Shown one piece after another: positions 18,062-28,336 of a stretch of 64,000 nt of DNA. The notes below the pieces were generated by a model that searched no databases, was not told the DNA's origin, and saw only the letters and a program-made list of their open reading frames with translations. Both the position numbers and the translations under genes were made by a program. The stretch's first letter is position 1. Each line of letters opens with the position of its first letter. This DNA is from Pectobacterium peruviense (GTDB taxonomy: Bacteria; Pseudomonadota; Gammaproteobacteria; Enterobacterales; Enterobacteriaceae): contig NZ_LXFV01000023.1 in assembly GCF_002847345.1 (NCBI RefSeq), positions 21,501-85,500 of the forward strand, in the 5' to 3' direction.

Positions 18062-18110
18062 CGCGTCATCACGGTGCAACAGCACGATGAACGCGCCTCA
18101 CGGCAGTGCA
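18062..18110 (-). promoter_or_regulatory. Two NtrC-like enhancer sites
   Basis: TGCACC-GTGA-TGACGCG (18062-18078) and TGCACT-GCCG-TGAGGCG (18094-18110), read on the minus strand, match 10 and 9 of 13 specified positions of the NtrC consensus TGCACC-N4-TGGTGCA. They are 32 bp apart, the spacing I recall for the glnAp2 enhancer, and lie about 86 and 118 bp upstream of the predicted start. Confidence 0.6.
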
Positions 18111-18133
18111 GAGATCTTTAGTTGGCGCAGGAT

Positions 18134-18547
18134 TTAGTGTTTCGCATCGCTCGCCGCTATTTTTTCCAGCAGCGCACTAAACATAGCTTGTTCGTCCGAG
18201 GACAGTGCCTGAAGCATCTGTGCCTCTATCTGCTTTTCCTGATGCAGAAAAACCTGCGTAAACGCGACGCCCTTATCGGACAAACTGAGCCACACGCTGC
18301 GGCCATCATCCGGGTTATCAATCTTGCGGACATAGTTGCGTTTAACCAGCTCCGCGACCATTCGGGTAATCTGCGCCTTATCGCGGCCGACAGCTTTCGC
18401 CAGCGACTGAGGCGTAATCCGCCCTTCCATCGCGATGATCTTACATAGCCGGATGTGCACAACATCCAGACTAATGTCGTGCGCTTTCATCTGTTCCTGC
18501 ATCTGTACCTTATAGCGTTCTAATAAGGCAAAAAGGGCTTTCATCAT
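18134..18547 (-). CDS. MarR-family transcriptional regulator
   Basis: 137-residue winged-helix regulator. The DNA-binding core runs from 'GRITPQSLAKAVGRDKAQIT' to the wing 'NYVRKIDNPDDGRSVWLSLSDKG' (about 37-96), with helices at both ends for dimerisation. It is divergent from a small DUF3861 gene, and the 81-bp gap contains two palindromes that are good operator candidates. It therefore probably regulates itself and the DUF3861 gene. Its stop lies just upstream of the guanidine operon enhancer, but nothing ties it to guanidine. Ligand unknown. Confidence 0.88.
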   Translation of the reverse strand: MMKALFALLERYKVQMQEQMKAHDISLDVVHIRLCKIIAMEGRITPQSLAKAVGRDKAQITRMVAELVKRNYVRKIDNPDDGRSVWLSLSDKGVAFTQVFLHQEKQIEAQMLQALSSDEQAMFSALLEKIAASDAKH

Positions 18548-18553
18548 GTTTTA

Positions 18554-18598
18554 TTGACTCAGTCAACTAATGATCATATAGTTGATTTTATCAACTAT
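18554..18598. promoter_or_regulatory. Two palindromic operators between marR-type gene and DUF3861 gene
   Basis: TTGACT-C-AGTCAA (18554-18566) and ATAGTTGA-TTTTA-TCAACTAT (18578-18598), both with TTGA/TCAA arms. They are centred 28 bp apart in the divergent intergenic region, as expected for MarR-dimer sites. Confidence 0.6.
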
Positions 18599-18628
18599 CT
18601 ATCATGAGTTCAATTTACTGAGGCCACA

Positions 18629-18892
18629 ATGGGAAACGTCTATCAGATTACGGTGGAAGAAAAAGCCGAACAGCAACGCACGCTGTCGTTTGAATTCTCG
18701 CTTCACGATGACCTGTTCAAGCTACTGGAAAAAGTCGATGGCAAGATGGACATGACGCCGGAACAAACTCAGGCTTTTATGGTGGGGTTAAAGCTGTTTG
18801 GTGAGGTGATGATGCAACAAAGAAAACATCCGCTGTTTAAGGAGTTTTCCGCCCCGTTCAGAGAGTTCATGATGAACCTGAAGAAACAGTGA
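18629..18892 (+). CDS. Small DUF3861-type protein
   Basis: 87-residue soluble protein with 'YQITVEEKAEQQRTLSFEFSLHDDLFKLLEKV' at the N-terminus and 'QAFMVGLKLFGEVMMQQRKHPLFKEF' later. The beta-hairpin-then-helix layout and the 'SFEF-HDD' region resemble the DUF3861 family as I remember it. Function unknown. Divergent from the MarR-type regulator and convergent with katG. The ATG at 18629 follows GAGGCCACA. Confidence 0.75.
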   Translation: MGNVYQITVEEKAEQQRTLSFEFSLHDDLFKLLEKVDGKMDMTPEQTQAFMVGLKLFGEVMMQQRKHPLFKEFSAPFREFMMNLKKQ

Positions 18893-18978
18893 TCGGCACA
18901 GACACACCGAAAATACATTACAGTAGAAAATGATTCTCCCCACGCGGCACACGCGCCCGCGCAGGGAGTGGTTACATC

Positions 18979-21466
<2,488 letters not shown>

Positions 21467-22597
21467 CTACAGCGCGGGCGAACGGAATATGAACTGGGTA
21501 ATTTCAGCTCGTTTCCCTAAGCGAATAGGAAAGCCGTTCCATAGACCCGCGCCATTGCTCACGTACAGATGCATGCCATCGACGTCATAGCTGCCAGAGA
21601 CATAGCCTTCATTCGCCAACTGCGTCACCCAGTGCATGCCCAGCACCTGTCCGCCGTGCGTATGGCCGGAAAGCTGTAAATCGGCTCCGGCACGCGCGTT
21701 CTCTTTCGCCCCCGTGGGTCGATGGCTCAGCAGAACGACAGCGCTATCGGGCGATATTCCCGCAAGTGCAGCACGCGTATCCGGCAGCTGTTGTTTAAAA
21801 TCAGCAGCGGTGCGATCGGTGATACCCGCCAGTACAAACGCGGCATTATCACGGCTAATCGACACATGTTCATTGAGCAACATACGTAAACCCAACGCAT
21901 TCAACCGCTGCACCCATTGCGTATATTCCACGTAATATTCATGGTTGCCGACGATGGCAAACACGCCTTGTGGGGCTGTCAGGTTCCGCAGCGGCTCCAT
22001 GTCATCGTGACGAGCACTGACGGTGCCATCGGCCAGATCGCCCGTAATCACCGTCAGATCGGGTTTAAGCGCGTTGGTTTTTGCCACTACCGCTTCCATC
22101 CAAGGGCGCTGCAACAGACGGCTGGCATGTAAATCCGTTAGCTGCACCAGTCGGAAACCATCCAGTGCCGGCGGCAGATGTTTTAATTCGACCTCTACCG
22201 TGCGGACTTCAGGAACACGTACCGCTTCCCACACGCCAATAGCCGCCAGCCCCATCGCCACAGCGGCAATGCCGCCACGCAGCACCATGTTGTTCAGCAG
22301 AACATTTCCGGCTGACGGAGATAAAAAACGCCCCACGACGCCGAGAAGATCGATGGCCAACAGCAGGAATGCAGATATCAACAGCGCGCCGAAAGCCCAT
22401 CCCAGCAGCATCAGGATGAATGCAGGCACTTCCGGCGATGCCATCGTGCCAAAAAAGGTGCGCGTAATCAGATGATGCTGCGAAACCAGCAGCAGTAACA
22501 CCGCCAGCATGCGCTTTACAGGCACCCCGACACGTAAGCGCCAGACCAGACGCCAGATAACATAGAGGGCGATGAGCCCGGTAATGGCATGAAACAC
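21467..22597 (-). CDS. Membrane-anchored metallophosphoesterase
   Basis: 376 residues with four or five N-terminal hydrophobic segments (about 1-125) followed by a calcineurin-like phosphoesterase domain with every metal-binding block: 'LTDLHAS' (155-157 DLH), 'GDLAD' (186-190), 'GNHE' (217-220), 'SH' (291-292) and 'GHTHGG' (311-316). The family includes YaeI-type UDP/lipid phosphodiesterases; the substrate here cannot be told. The catalytic domain follows the last membrane span. Single gene. Confidence 0.88.
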   Translation of the reverse strand: MFHAITGLIALYVIWRLVWRLRVGVPVKRMLAVLLLLVSQHHLITRTFFGTMASPEVPAFILMLLGWAFGALLISAFLLLAIDLLGVVGRFLSPSAGNVLLNNMVLRGGIAAVAMGLAAIGVWEAVRVPEVRTVEVELKHLPPALDGFRLVQLTDLHASRLLQRPWMEAVVAKTNALKPDLTVITGDLADGTVSARHDDMEPLRNLTAPQGVFAIVGNHEYYVEYTQWVQRLNALGLRMLLNEHVSISRDNAAFVLAGITDRTAADFKQQLPDTRAALAGISPDSAVVLLSHRPTGAKENARAGADLQLSGHTHGGQVLGMHWVTQLANEGYVSGSYDVDGMHLYVSNGAGLWNGFPIRLGKRAEITQFIFRSPAL

Positions 22598-22637
22598 GGA
22601 TGTTTTCTCTCTTTATCGGTGATATCGGTATATTGAC

Positions 22638-22676
22638 GCGGACATTATTTCCCAAGGAAATGTTTATAGTGTCCGC
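22638..22676. repeat. Inverted repeat upstream of metallophosphoesterase gene
   Basis: Outer arms GCGGACA / TGTCCGC with a nested TTTCC-CAA-GGAAA hairpin, 41 bp before the metallophosphoesterase start and in a region that may also hold its promoter. Could be an operator or a leader hairpin. Confidence 0.4.
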
Positions 22677-22859
22677 TAAGATCGTGTCAAGACGTTTACC
22701 TCGCCGTTCACACATTGCGGATCAACACGGTAGAGGTGTTGTGTTGCCAGAAGGGGCAGATTAACATGGCGCGATTCCCTGCTGTACACGTCACTGACCA
22801 GAGTGAAGCCTGACAACTGACGGCAGATTGTGCATGATTTTGATTAACCAAGGACATTT

Positions 22860-23633
22860 ATGTTCGATTACACCGACTTTCCCGAACAACGGCAATCCAA
22901 AATCAGGCAGATCCTCAGCGAGGAAGGCAAAGTCGTCTGCACGCAGCTCTCGCGCGAATTGAACGTATCCGAGCACACCATACGGCGCGATCTAAAGGAA
23001 CTGGCGCAATCCGGTGCCTGTAAGCGCGTCTACGGCGGTGCAGTCAGTATGCCGCCAGAAGCCATTGATTTTGCCAGTCGGGCAACCATCGACGCAGCCC
23101 AGAAAGATCGCATCGCTCAAGCCGTCATCCCGCTGATAAAGCCCAACAGCTGCGTCTTCTTTGACACTGGCACCACCAATCTGGCGGTGGCGAAACAGAT
23201 CCCTGCGGGTCTGAAGTTTACCGCCGTGTGTAATTCGCCGATTATCGCGGCGGAATTGATGCAACATCACGATGTAGAAGTGATTTTTCTCGGTGGAAGG
23301 ATCCAGAAGGAAGTCGGCGGCGCGATTGGTATCGACACACTCAGGCAGCTAGAGAAGATGTATTTCGATCAATGCCTGCTGGGAGGCTGTGCCTTTGATG
23401 CTAATGAAGGGCTGACCGTTTTTGAATATGACGATGCGGAATTTAAAAAGTGCCTCGTAACCCGTAGCAGCGAAGTGATCGTGGCCCTGACTGCCAATAA
23501 AATCTCCGCTCTGGCGCGCTATCGCGTTGCCGCCTGTGATGAGATCACTTCACTGGTAACCGATGACGAAATCCCCCCTGCCTGCCAGAGCGTGTTAAGC
23601 GAAAAAAATCTGGATCTGATTATTGCCCGATAA
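22860..23633 (+). CDS. DeoR/GlpR-family transcriptional regulator
   Basis: 257-residue sugar-metabolism repressor. The N-terminal DeoR winged helix is 'RQSKIRQILSEEGKVVCTQLSRELNVSEHTIRRDLKELAQSG' (about 11-52). The C-terminal DeoRC sensor domain has 'FFDTGTTNLAVAKQIP' and 'GGCAFDANEGLTVFEYDDAEFKK', suited to binding a phosphorylated sugar. The neighbouring HAD phosphatase gene is convergent, only 33 bp away, and could act on a related sugar phosphate. No transport genes are adjacent, so the effector is unknown. Confidence 0.88.
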   Translation: MFDYTDFPEQRQSKIRQILSEEGKVVCTQLSRELNVSEHTIRRDLKELAQSGACKRVYGGAVSMPPEAIDFASRATIDAAQKDRIAQAVIPLIKPNSCVFFDTGTTNLAVAKQIPAGLKFTAVCNSPIIAAELMQHHDVEVIFLGGRIQKEVGGAIGIDTLRQLEKMYFDQCLLGGCAFDANEGLTVFEYDDAEFKKCLVTRSSEVIVALTANKISALARYRVAACDEITSLVTDDEIPPACQSVLSEKNLDLIIAR

Positions 23634-23666
23634 TACAACGGTAGCCCCAGCGGCTGCCGGATCCAC

Positions 23667-24458
23667 TCATGAAAGCAGCAGCTTTATCGTTTTTAGTACC
23701 CCATCATCGTCATTACTACGGGCAATAAAATTCGCCGCGGCTTTGGTTTCCTCAAACGCATTGCGCATCGCAAAGCTGTAAGCCGCGCGGCTCATCAGTT
23801 CAATATCATTATAACCATCGCCGAACACCATCGTTTCATCTGGCGTAATCGCCAATGTGTTCTGAAGAATCTCTACGGTGTGCCCTTTGTGTACGCCAAC
23901 ATTGGCAATGTCGATCCAGGCCGCTTCGGAGACCACGATATAAACATGGTCGTGAAACGCATCGAGATACTTCGCCGTCTCATGACAGTGTCCCGCTGGG
24001 TCATAAACCGTGATTTTCACAAAGTCATCGGTGACGACAGCAAAACTGGGTATCAACGTCACGTTGGTGTACGATTTCTTCACCTTTTCCAGTAAGGCTG
24101 GGCTGATCGTTTCTTTTACCATTGCTCCATTTGGAGTACAGCCGATGATCACATGTTGGTCGTCTACGCTTTCCAGCACGCCAATCAGGCTCAACGCAAG
24201 ACGGTTTTTGATGAGCGATTGGTAAACATAATCTCCCTGATGTTTGATGCGCGTCGCACTGTCTCCCAGAATCCAGATATCTTTCGCCTCATCGCCAAAA
24301 AGCGCTTCCACCCGTTCGCACTGCTTACCTGTGCAGGCGGCAAACTGTACGCCCTTCTCTTTCATTAACGCATAAACCTCGGCAAACAAGGTTCTGTTGT
24401 AATCGCCATCGCTGTGAAGAAACGTGCCGTCCAGATCGGTAATTACCAACTTGATCAT
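23667..24458 (-). CDS. HAD-superfamily hydrolase, Cof subfamily (sugar-phosphatase type)
   Basis: 263-residue cytoplasmic phosphatase of the Cof/YbiV type. Motif I 'VITDLDGTFLHSDGD' contains the nucleophile Asp8 and acid/base Asp10. The C2-type cap occupies the middle. Motif IV is 'MVFGDGYNDIELM' near 210. Such enzymes hydrolyse phosphosugars or flavin/pyridoxal phosphates; specificity cannot be read from sequence. It converges on the DeoR-family regulator. Confidence 0.9.
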   Translation of the reverse strand: MIKLVITDLDGTFLHSDGDYNRTLFAEVYALMKEKGVQFAACTGKQCERVEALFGDEAKDIWILGDSATRIKHQGDYVYQSLIKNRLALSLIGVLESVDDQHVIIGCTPNGAMVKETISPALLEKVKKSYTNVTLIPSFAVVTDDFVKITVYDPAGHCHETAKYLDAFHDHVYIVVSEAAWIDIANVGVHKGHTVEILQNTLAITPDETMVFGDGYNDIELMSRAAYSFAMRNAFEETKAAANFIARSNDDDGVLKTIKLLLS

Positions 24459-24805
24459 TCCACTCCCCTTTCAGATTGTACGTACACAGACAGCCGCGTT
24501 TCAGGCTGGGAACAGCCTGCCTGAATAAAGAAAAAAGCGCTTTTGCGTGGTGAGTTAGGCGACTGACGTGATAATTACACACCAACGCTCGATTTAGCTC
24601 GATAATGTATTTTTTTCGCAAAAAAGCGCAATTTTCGTACGGTAAAAATCATTTTCGCTAAATGCGTTGAGATAGCACGCGAAAATTAGCATAGCATTTA
24701 TTGACAATGCGCAACAAGAAGCCAAATCAATCAATAGTGAGCATCAACAGAGGAAGCCGTGACTGAACCTCGATGAAAAGGGTTCTACCACACGCCAGAT
24801 GTTCA
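24459..24805. other. Intergenic region upstream of the HAD gene
   Basis: About 350 bp, AT-rich in the middle. It should carry the HAD-gene promoter on the minus strand. No coding frame with a credible start, tRNA or terminator was recognised before the structured repeat at 24806. Confidence 0.3.
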
Positions 24806-24884
24806 AATGAAGCCGATACGGGACGAAACCCGTGCTCCGATGAGCCGCAACAGCGCCATATTTTGCTGACATAGCGGCTTCATT
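24806..24884. other. Structured inverted-repeat element, candidate RNA
   Basis: A perfect 10-bp closing stem, AATGAAGCCG (24806-24815) with CGGCTTCATT (24875-24884), encloses two small hairpins: ACGGG-ACGAA(A)-CCCGT (about 24817-24832) and CAGC...GCTG (about 24851-24868). The whole 79 bases can fold as a multibranched RNA on either strand. It lies about 160 bp before the second tRNA-Val gene and outside any gene. No known family recognised. Confidence 0.4.
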
Positions 24885-24937
24885 CGACGAATACGGCTAA
24901 ACATTCGGCACTTGAAAGAAGATGATAAACAAAGCGC

Positions 24938-24966
24938 TTGCCACGAACGTCGGAGCCGTCCATAAT
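24938..24966 (+). promoter_or_regulatory. Promoter of tRNA-Val gene 2
   Basis: TTGCCA (24938-24943), a 17-base spacer and CATAAT (24961-24966), followed by GC-rich AGCGCCC. The -35 hexamer and spacer length are the same as at the first tRNA-Val gene. The leader to the mature tRNA is about 70 bases. Confidence 0.65.
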
Positions 24967-25041
24967 AGCGCCCATTCCAAACACTGGAATGAAGAAAAGC
25001 ATTCTAATCAAAACGTTACTGATTAAGATGTTATCTCCTGT

Positions 25042-25118
25042 ACGACCGTAGCTCAGTTGGTTAGAGCACCACCTTGACATGGTGGGGGTCGGTGGTTCGA
25101 GTCCACTCGGTCGTACCA
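25042..25118 (+). tRNA. valV: tRNA-Val (anticodon GAC), second copy
   Basis: 77-nt tRNA with encoded CCA. The acceptor stem ACGACCG pairs with CGGTCGT; the D-arm and the anticodon arm with GAC are identical to the tRNA at 4972; the T-stem differs (GGTGG/CCACT). The mature RNA would start with A, unusual but fully paired. In E. coli the two GAC valine tRNAs are in tandem; here they are 20 kb apart. Confidence 0.95.
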
Positions 25119-25353
25119 ATTCATGTTCTGAAGATATTACCCTGCGCCCGTAGGTTAATGAATATGAATTGAAATTTCCCTTACTCATGTCCTGTTAATT
25201 TCATCAAAACCTATTCAAATAAGCGTTTTTACGCTCATTTTTAGCCTGATCCTGAGCGCTAATCTAATCCGCACGACAATCCTGTTACCGACTTTGCAGC
25301 ATTAACCATAATTGCACACCAATCTCTATTGATGTCACTCATCATCAAAACAC

Positions 25354-25382
25354 TTGACGAAATAGATGATGGTCATCATTAT
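25354..25382 (+). promoter_or_regulatory. Sigma-70 promoter with palindromic operator in the spacer
   Basis: TTGACG (25354-25359), a 17-base spacer and CATTAT (25377-25382). The spacer and -10 region hold the dyad ATGATG-GT-CATCAT (25366-25379), ideally placed for a repressor of TetR or similar type. It would drive the micro-ORF at 25418 and the SDR gene. The rest of 25119-25417 shows nothing recognisable. Confidence 0.6.
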
Positions 25383-25417
25383 AAAAACAGCTCATTTTCT
25401 GTAAAAGAGGATAAGCC

Positions 25418-25474
25418 ATGACTGACCTCTATCTGACCCTTCCCGCCCGCGTCATCGCGGTCGATAGTGAGTAG
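25418..25474 (+). CDS. Possible 18-residue leader peptide
   Basis: ATG at 25418 preceded by AAGAGGATAAGCC (good ribosome-binding site), ending in TAG 25472-25474. The peptide begins MTDLYLTLPARVIAVDSE. It lies about 30 bases after the predicted transcription start and 75 bp before the SDR gene. Leader peptide, remnant of a deleted gene, or chance. Confidence 0.3.
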   Translation: MTDLYLTLPARVIAVDSE

Positions 25475-25548
25475 AAGCTGTCATTTTTCGGCCTCACGTG
25501 TGGACTTAACCAGCGTGCCTGCCACGATTTTCCTTCAAGGACAAGACT

Positions 25549-26337
25549 ATGACAACCCGCTCCACCGTTCTCATTACCGGTGCCTCAACCGGAATTGGCG
25601 CCACTTATGCAGACCGCTTCGCACGTCGCGGACACGATCTGGTGCTGGTCGCCCGCGATGAAGCACGCCTCAATGCGCTCGCCGATCGCCTACGGAATGA
25701 TCACCATATCAATGTTGATGTTCTACAGGCCGATTTGACCCGATCCGAAGATCTGGCCACAGTCGAACGCCGTCTGGTAGACGATTCCGCGATTGACATA
25801 CTCATCAACAACGCAGGTATCGCACAGTCTGGAGGTATTCTCGATCAAACCGCTGACAGCATTAACCAACTGATCACCTTGAACACGACGGCGCTGACAC
25901 GACTTGCTGCAGCCATTGCTCCACGGTTAGTTCAATCCGGTGCGGGGACTATCGTCAATATCAGCTCAGTCGTTGGCTTGGCACCCGAATTCGGCATGTC
26001 AGTGTATGGGGCAACCAAAGCCTATGTACTATTCCTTTCTCAGGGGTTGAGCCAGGAACTCGCGCCCAAAGGCATCTATGTACAAGCCGTTCTGCCTGCA
26101 TCCACACGCACCGAACTCTGGTCTCAGATCGGTATCGATGTCAATTCGTTGCCGGAAGTGATGGAAGTCGGCGAACTGGTGGACGCCGCCCTCGTTGGCT
26201 TCGATCAGCGTGAACTCGTGACGATCCCGCCTTTGCATGTCGCTGAGCGCTGGGACACGCTGGATACAGCACGCCAGGGTCTGCTGTCGGATTTGCGTCA
26301 GGCAAATCCGGCGCAACGCTATCGCCCAGCCAAATAA
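25549..26337 (+). CDS. Short-chain dehydrogenase/reductase
   Basis: 262-residue classical SDR. Cofactor motif 'GASTGIG' at 11-17, 'NNAG' at 87-90, and the catalytic residues in 'NISS' (about 137-140), Tyr153 and Lys157 ('YGATK'). An Arg in 'VARDE' after strand two suggests NADP preference. Substrate unknown. ATG 25549 follows AAGGACAAG. It is separated by 108 bp from a quinone-oxidoreductase-type gene in the same direction; the two probably respond together to a reactive carbonyl or similar compound. Confidence 0.9.
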   Translation: MTTRSTVLITGASTGIGATYADRFARRGHDLVLVARDEARLNALADRLRNDHHINVDVLQADLTRSEDLATVERRLVDDSAIDILINNAGIAQSGGILDQTADSINQLITLNTTALTRLAAAIAPRLVQSGAGTIVNISSVVGLAPEFGMSVYGATKAYVLFLSQGLSQELAPKGIYVQAVLPASTRTELWSQIGIDVNSLPEVMEVGELVDAALVGFDQRELVTIPPLHVAERWDTLDTARQGLLSDLRQANPAQRYRPAK

Positions 26338-26445
26338 CACACTCGGTTACCTCCGAAGCCTCTGCTAGGCAACATAGGACTACGCCATAGCGCGGTCCCT
26401 ATTCAATCGTTATTTATCTCTCTACAGGCAAAGGGCTACATCACC

Positions 26446-27441
26446 ATGAAGGCATTTTTCATCAATCGCTATAAGGACGCGGGCCAGATTGGTCAACTGC
26501 CCGACCCCGAGATAGGGCAAGACGATGTATTGGTGCAGGTGCATGCCGCCAGCATCAATCTACTGGACGCCAAGATCCGTAAAGGCGAATTCAAACTCAT
26601 CCTGCCCTATCGTTTCCCGCTGGTACTGGGCAATGATCTGGCCGGTGTGGTCGTGCGCGTCGGCCGCAATGTTCGTCGGTTTAAGGCTGGCGACGACGTT
26701 TATGCTCGTCCCCCTGAGGATCGCATAGGCAGCTTTGCCGAGCTGATTGCCGTGAAAGAGGAAGCGCTGGCACTCAAGCCGACCAATCTCGACATGGAGC
26801 AAGCCGCCGCCATCCCGCTGGTTGCCCTGACAGCCTGGCAGTCGCTGGTCGAGACCGCACAGTTGAAGAAAGGCCAAAGAGTGCTGATTCATGCAGGTTC
26901 GGGTGGCGTAGGCACCATCGCCATCCAGTTGGCTAAGCACCTAGGTGCATTTGTCGCGACCACCACCAGCACCCGCAATGTCGAATGGGTGAAAAGTCTG
27001 GGTGCCGATGTTGTGATCGACTACAAAACACAGGCGTTTGAAAGCGTGCTGAAAGATTACGATGTTGTCCTCAACAGTCTGGGCAATGATGTGCTCGAAA
27101 AATCACTTCAGGTGCTCAAACCTGGCGGTCGACTTATTTCCATCTCGGGGCCGCCGACCCCCACCTTCGCCGAGCAGCAAGGACTATCCTGGTTTCTTAA
27201 GCAGGTGATGCGTCTGTTGAGCAGAAGTATCCGCAAAAAAGCCGACAAACACGGTGTACGTTATAGTTTTGTTTTCATGCGTGCAGACGGAGATCAACTG
27301 CGAGAAATCACTGCGTTGATCGAATCTGGAGCAATCAAACCGGTCATCGACCGTACTTTCCCGTTGGAAGCAACCGCAGAAGCACTGGCTTATGCCGAGC
27401 AGGGAAGATCGAAAGGCAAAGTAATCATCAGTATTCGATAA
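26446..27441 (+). CDS. NADP-dependent oxidoreductase, quinone oxidoreductase / MDR type
   Basis: 331-residue medium-chain dehydrogenase/reductase of the zinc-free quinone-oxidoreductase branch. The N-terminal GroES-like domain has 'VLVQVHAASINLLDAKIR' and 'GNDLAGVVVRVG'. The Rossmann domain has 'HAGSGGVGTIAIQLAKHLGA' (about 148-167). The cysteine cluster of structural zinc-binding alcohol dehydrogenases is absent. Likely reduces a quinone or an alpha,beta-unsaturated carbonyl using NADPH. The following 175 bp contain a hairpin GGTATTTCT / AGAAATACC (27462-27504) that may end the transcript. Confidence 0.88.
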   Translation: MKAFFINRYKDAGQIGQLPDPEIGQDDVLVQVHAASINLLDAKIRKGEFKLILPYRFPLVLGNDLAGVVVRVGRNVRRFKAGDDVYARPPEDRIGSFAELIAVKEEALALKPTNLDMEQAAAIPLVALTAWQSLVETAQLKKGQRVLIHAGSGGVGTIAIQLAKHLGAFVATTTSTRNVEWVKSLGADVVIDYKTQAFESVLKDYDVVLNSLGNDVLEKSLQVLKPGGRLISISGPPTPTFAEQQGLSWFLKQVMRLLSRSIRKKADKHGVRYSFVFMRADGDQLREITALIESGAIKPVIDRTFPLEATAEALAYAEQGRSKGKVIISIR

Positions 27442-27616
27442 TTTGGTGTGATTGAGTAACGGGTATTTCTCAGGCGATTTTTGGGGGTTTCGACCAGAAA
27501 TACCTGAACCTGCCGACGACCTGCTACTCTGGGATTCTGGGGTAAGGTCTACATGACTTAAGACACGCCAATGGCTCTTTCGGCGGGCGACAATCCGCCG
27601 TTAATGAACTGCGGCC

Positions 27617-28249
27617 CTACTGGCCGCGAGTTTCCAGATACAGTACCGTGGCGGCAACGCGGGAGCGTACGTTGAGTTTGCGCAGCATGTTGCGGATATG
27701 CACTTTTACCGTCTCTTCTGAAATATACAGCACTGCGGCGATTTGCTTGTTGGAAAGCCCTGATGCCACTTCCTGAAGCACGTCCAGTTCGCGCTCCGTC
27801 AATACGGTAAAGGGCGACGGCGTTTCTTTTATAGCAATACGGTGGCGTAAGACATCGCGAACCTGTTCGCTGAATGCATCACTGCTGCGAATGAAATCCA
27901 ATAAGTGTTCCGGGGCACTGTCTTTAAGCAGATAGCCATCGGCACCCGCATCCATCAGCGCATAAATATCGCTGGGCGCATCCGACACCGTCAGCACAAT
28001 CACGCGCGCGCAGATCCCATCACGCCGCAGCGCGTGAAGCGTATCCAGCCCGCTTAATCCTTTCATATTAAGATCGAGCAAAATGATATCGGGAGAATCC
28101 CGATTCGCGAGGCTCAGTGCCTCCATGCCATTGCTGGCTTCCCCAATCACGTCAAAGATGGCATCGGTTGCCAATAACTGACGGATGCCCCGACGCATAA
28201 GCGGATGATCGTCGACGATCAGCACGCGATAAGATGGTTTTTCTGACAT
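27617..28249 (-). CDS. narP: Nitrate/nitrite response regulator NarP
   Basis: 210-residue NarL/FixJ-type response regulator that binds TACYYMT heptamers to control nitrate-respiration genes. The receiver domain has Asp13/Asp14 ('IVDDHPLMRRG') and phospho-acceptor Asp59 in 'ILLDLNMKGLSGLDTL'. The LuxR-type helix-turn-helix is 'LTERELDVLQEVASGLSNKQ' onward (about 145-200). It is closer to E. coli NarP than to NarL in the stretches I can compare. A longer TTG-start version (28261) is possible, but ATG 28249 with GGGGC upstream gives the normal N-terminus. Downstream of narQ in an apparent two-gene operon. Confidence 0.92.
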   Translation of the reverse strand: MSEKPSYRVLIVDDHPLMRRGIRQLLATDAIFDVIGEASNGMEALSLANRDSPDIILLDLNMKGLSGLDTLHALRRDGICARVIVLTVSDAPSDIYALMDAGADGYLLKDSAPEHLLDFIRSSDAFSEQVRDVLRHRIAIKETPSPFTVLTERELDVLQEVASGLSNKQIAAVLYISEETVKVHIRNMLRKLNVRSRVAATVLYLETRGQ

Positions 28250-28336
28250 GCCCAGCCCCAATGTAATATGGATCTTATTATTTTTTATTTATGATTTATC
28301 CCTGTCATCTTTCAAGCAACATGTGCGCCGCTCGAA

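Noticed and set aside
17919..18137. 72-residue plus-strand ORF over the guanidine operon control region
   Set aside because: It lies on the opposite strand of the aptamer, sigma-54 promoter and NtrC sites, with no recognisable product or ribosome-binding site.
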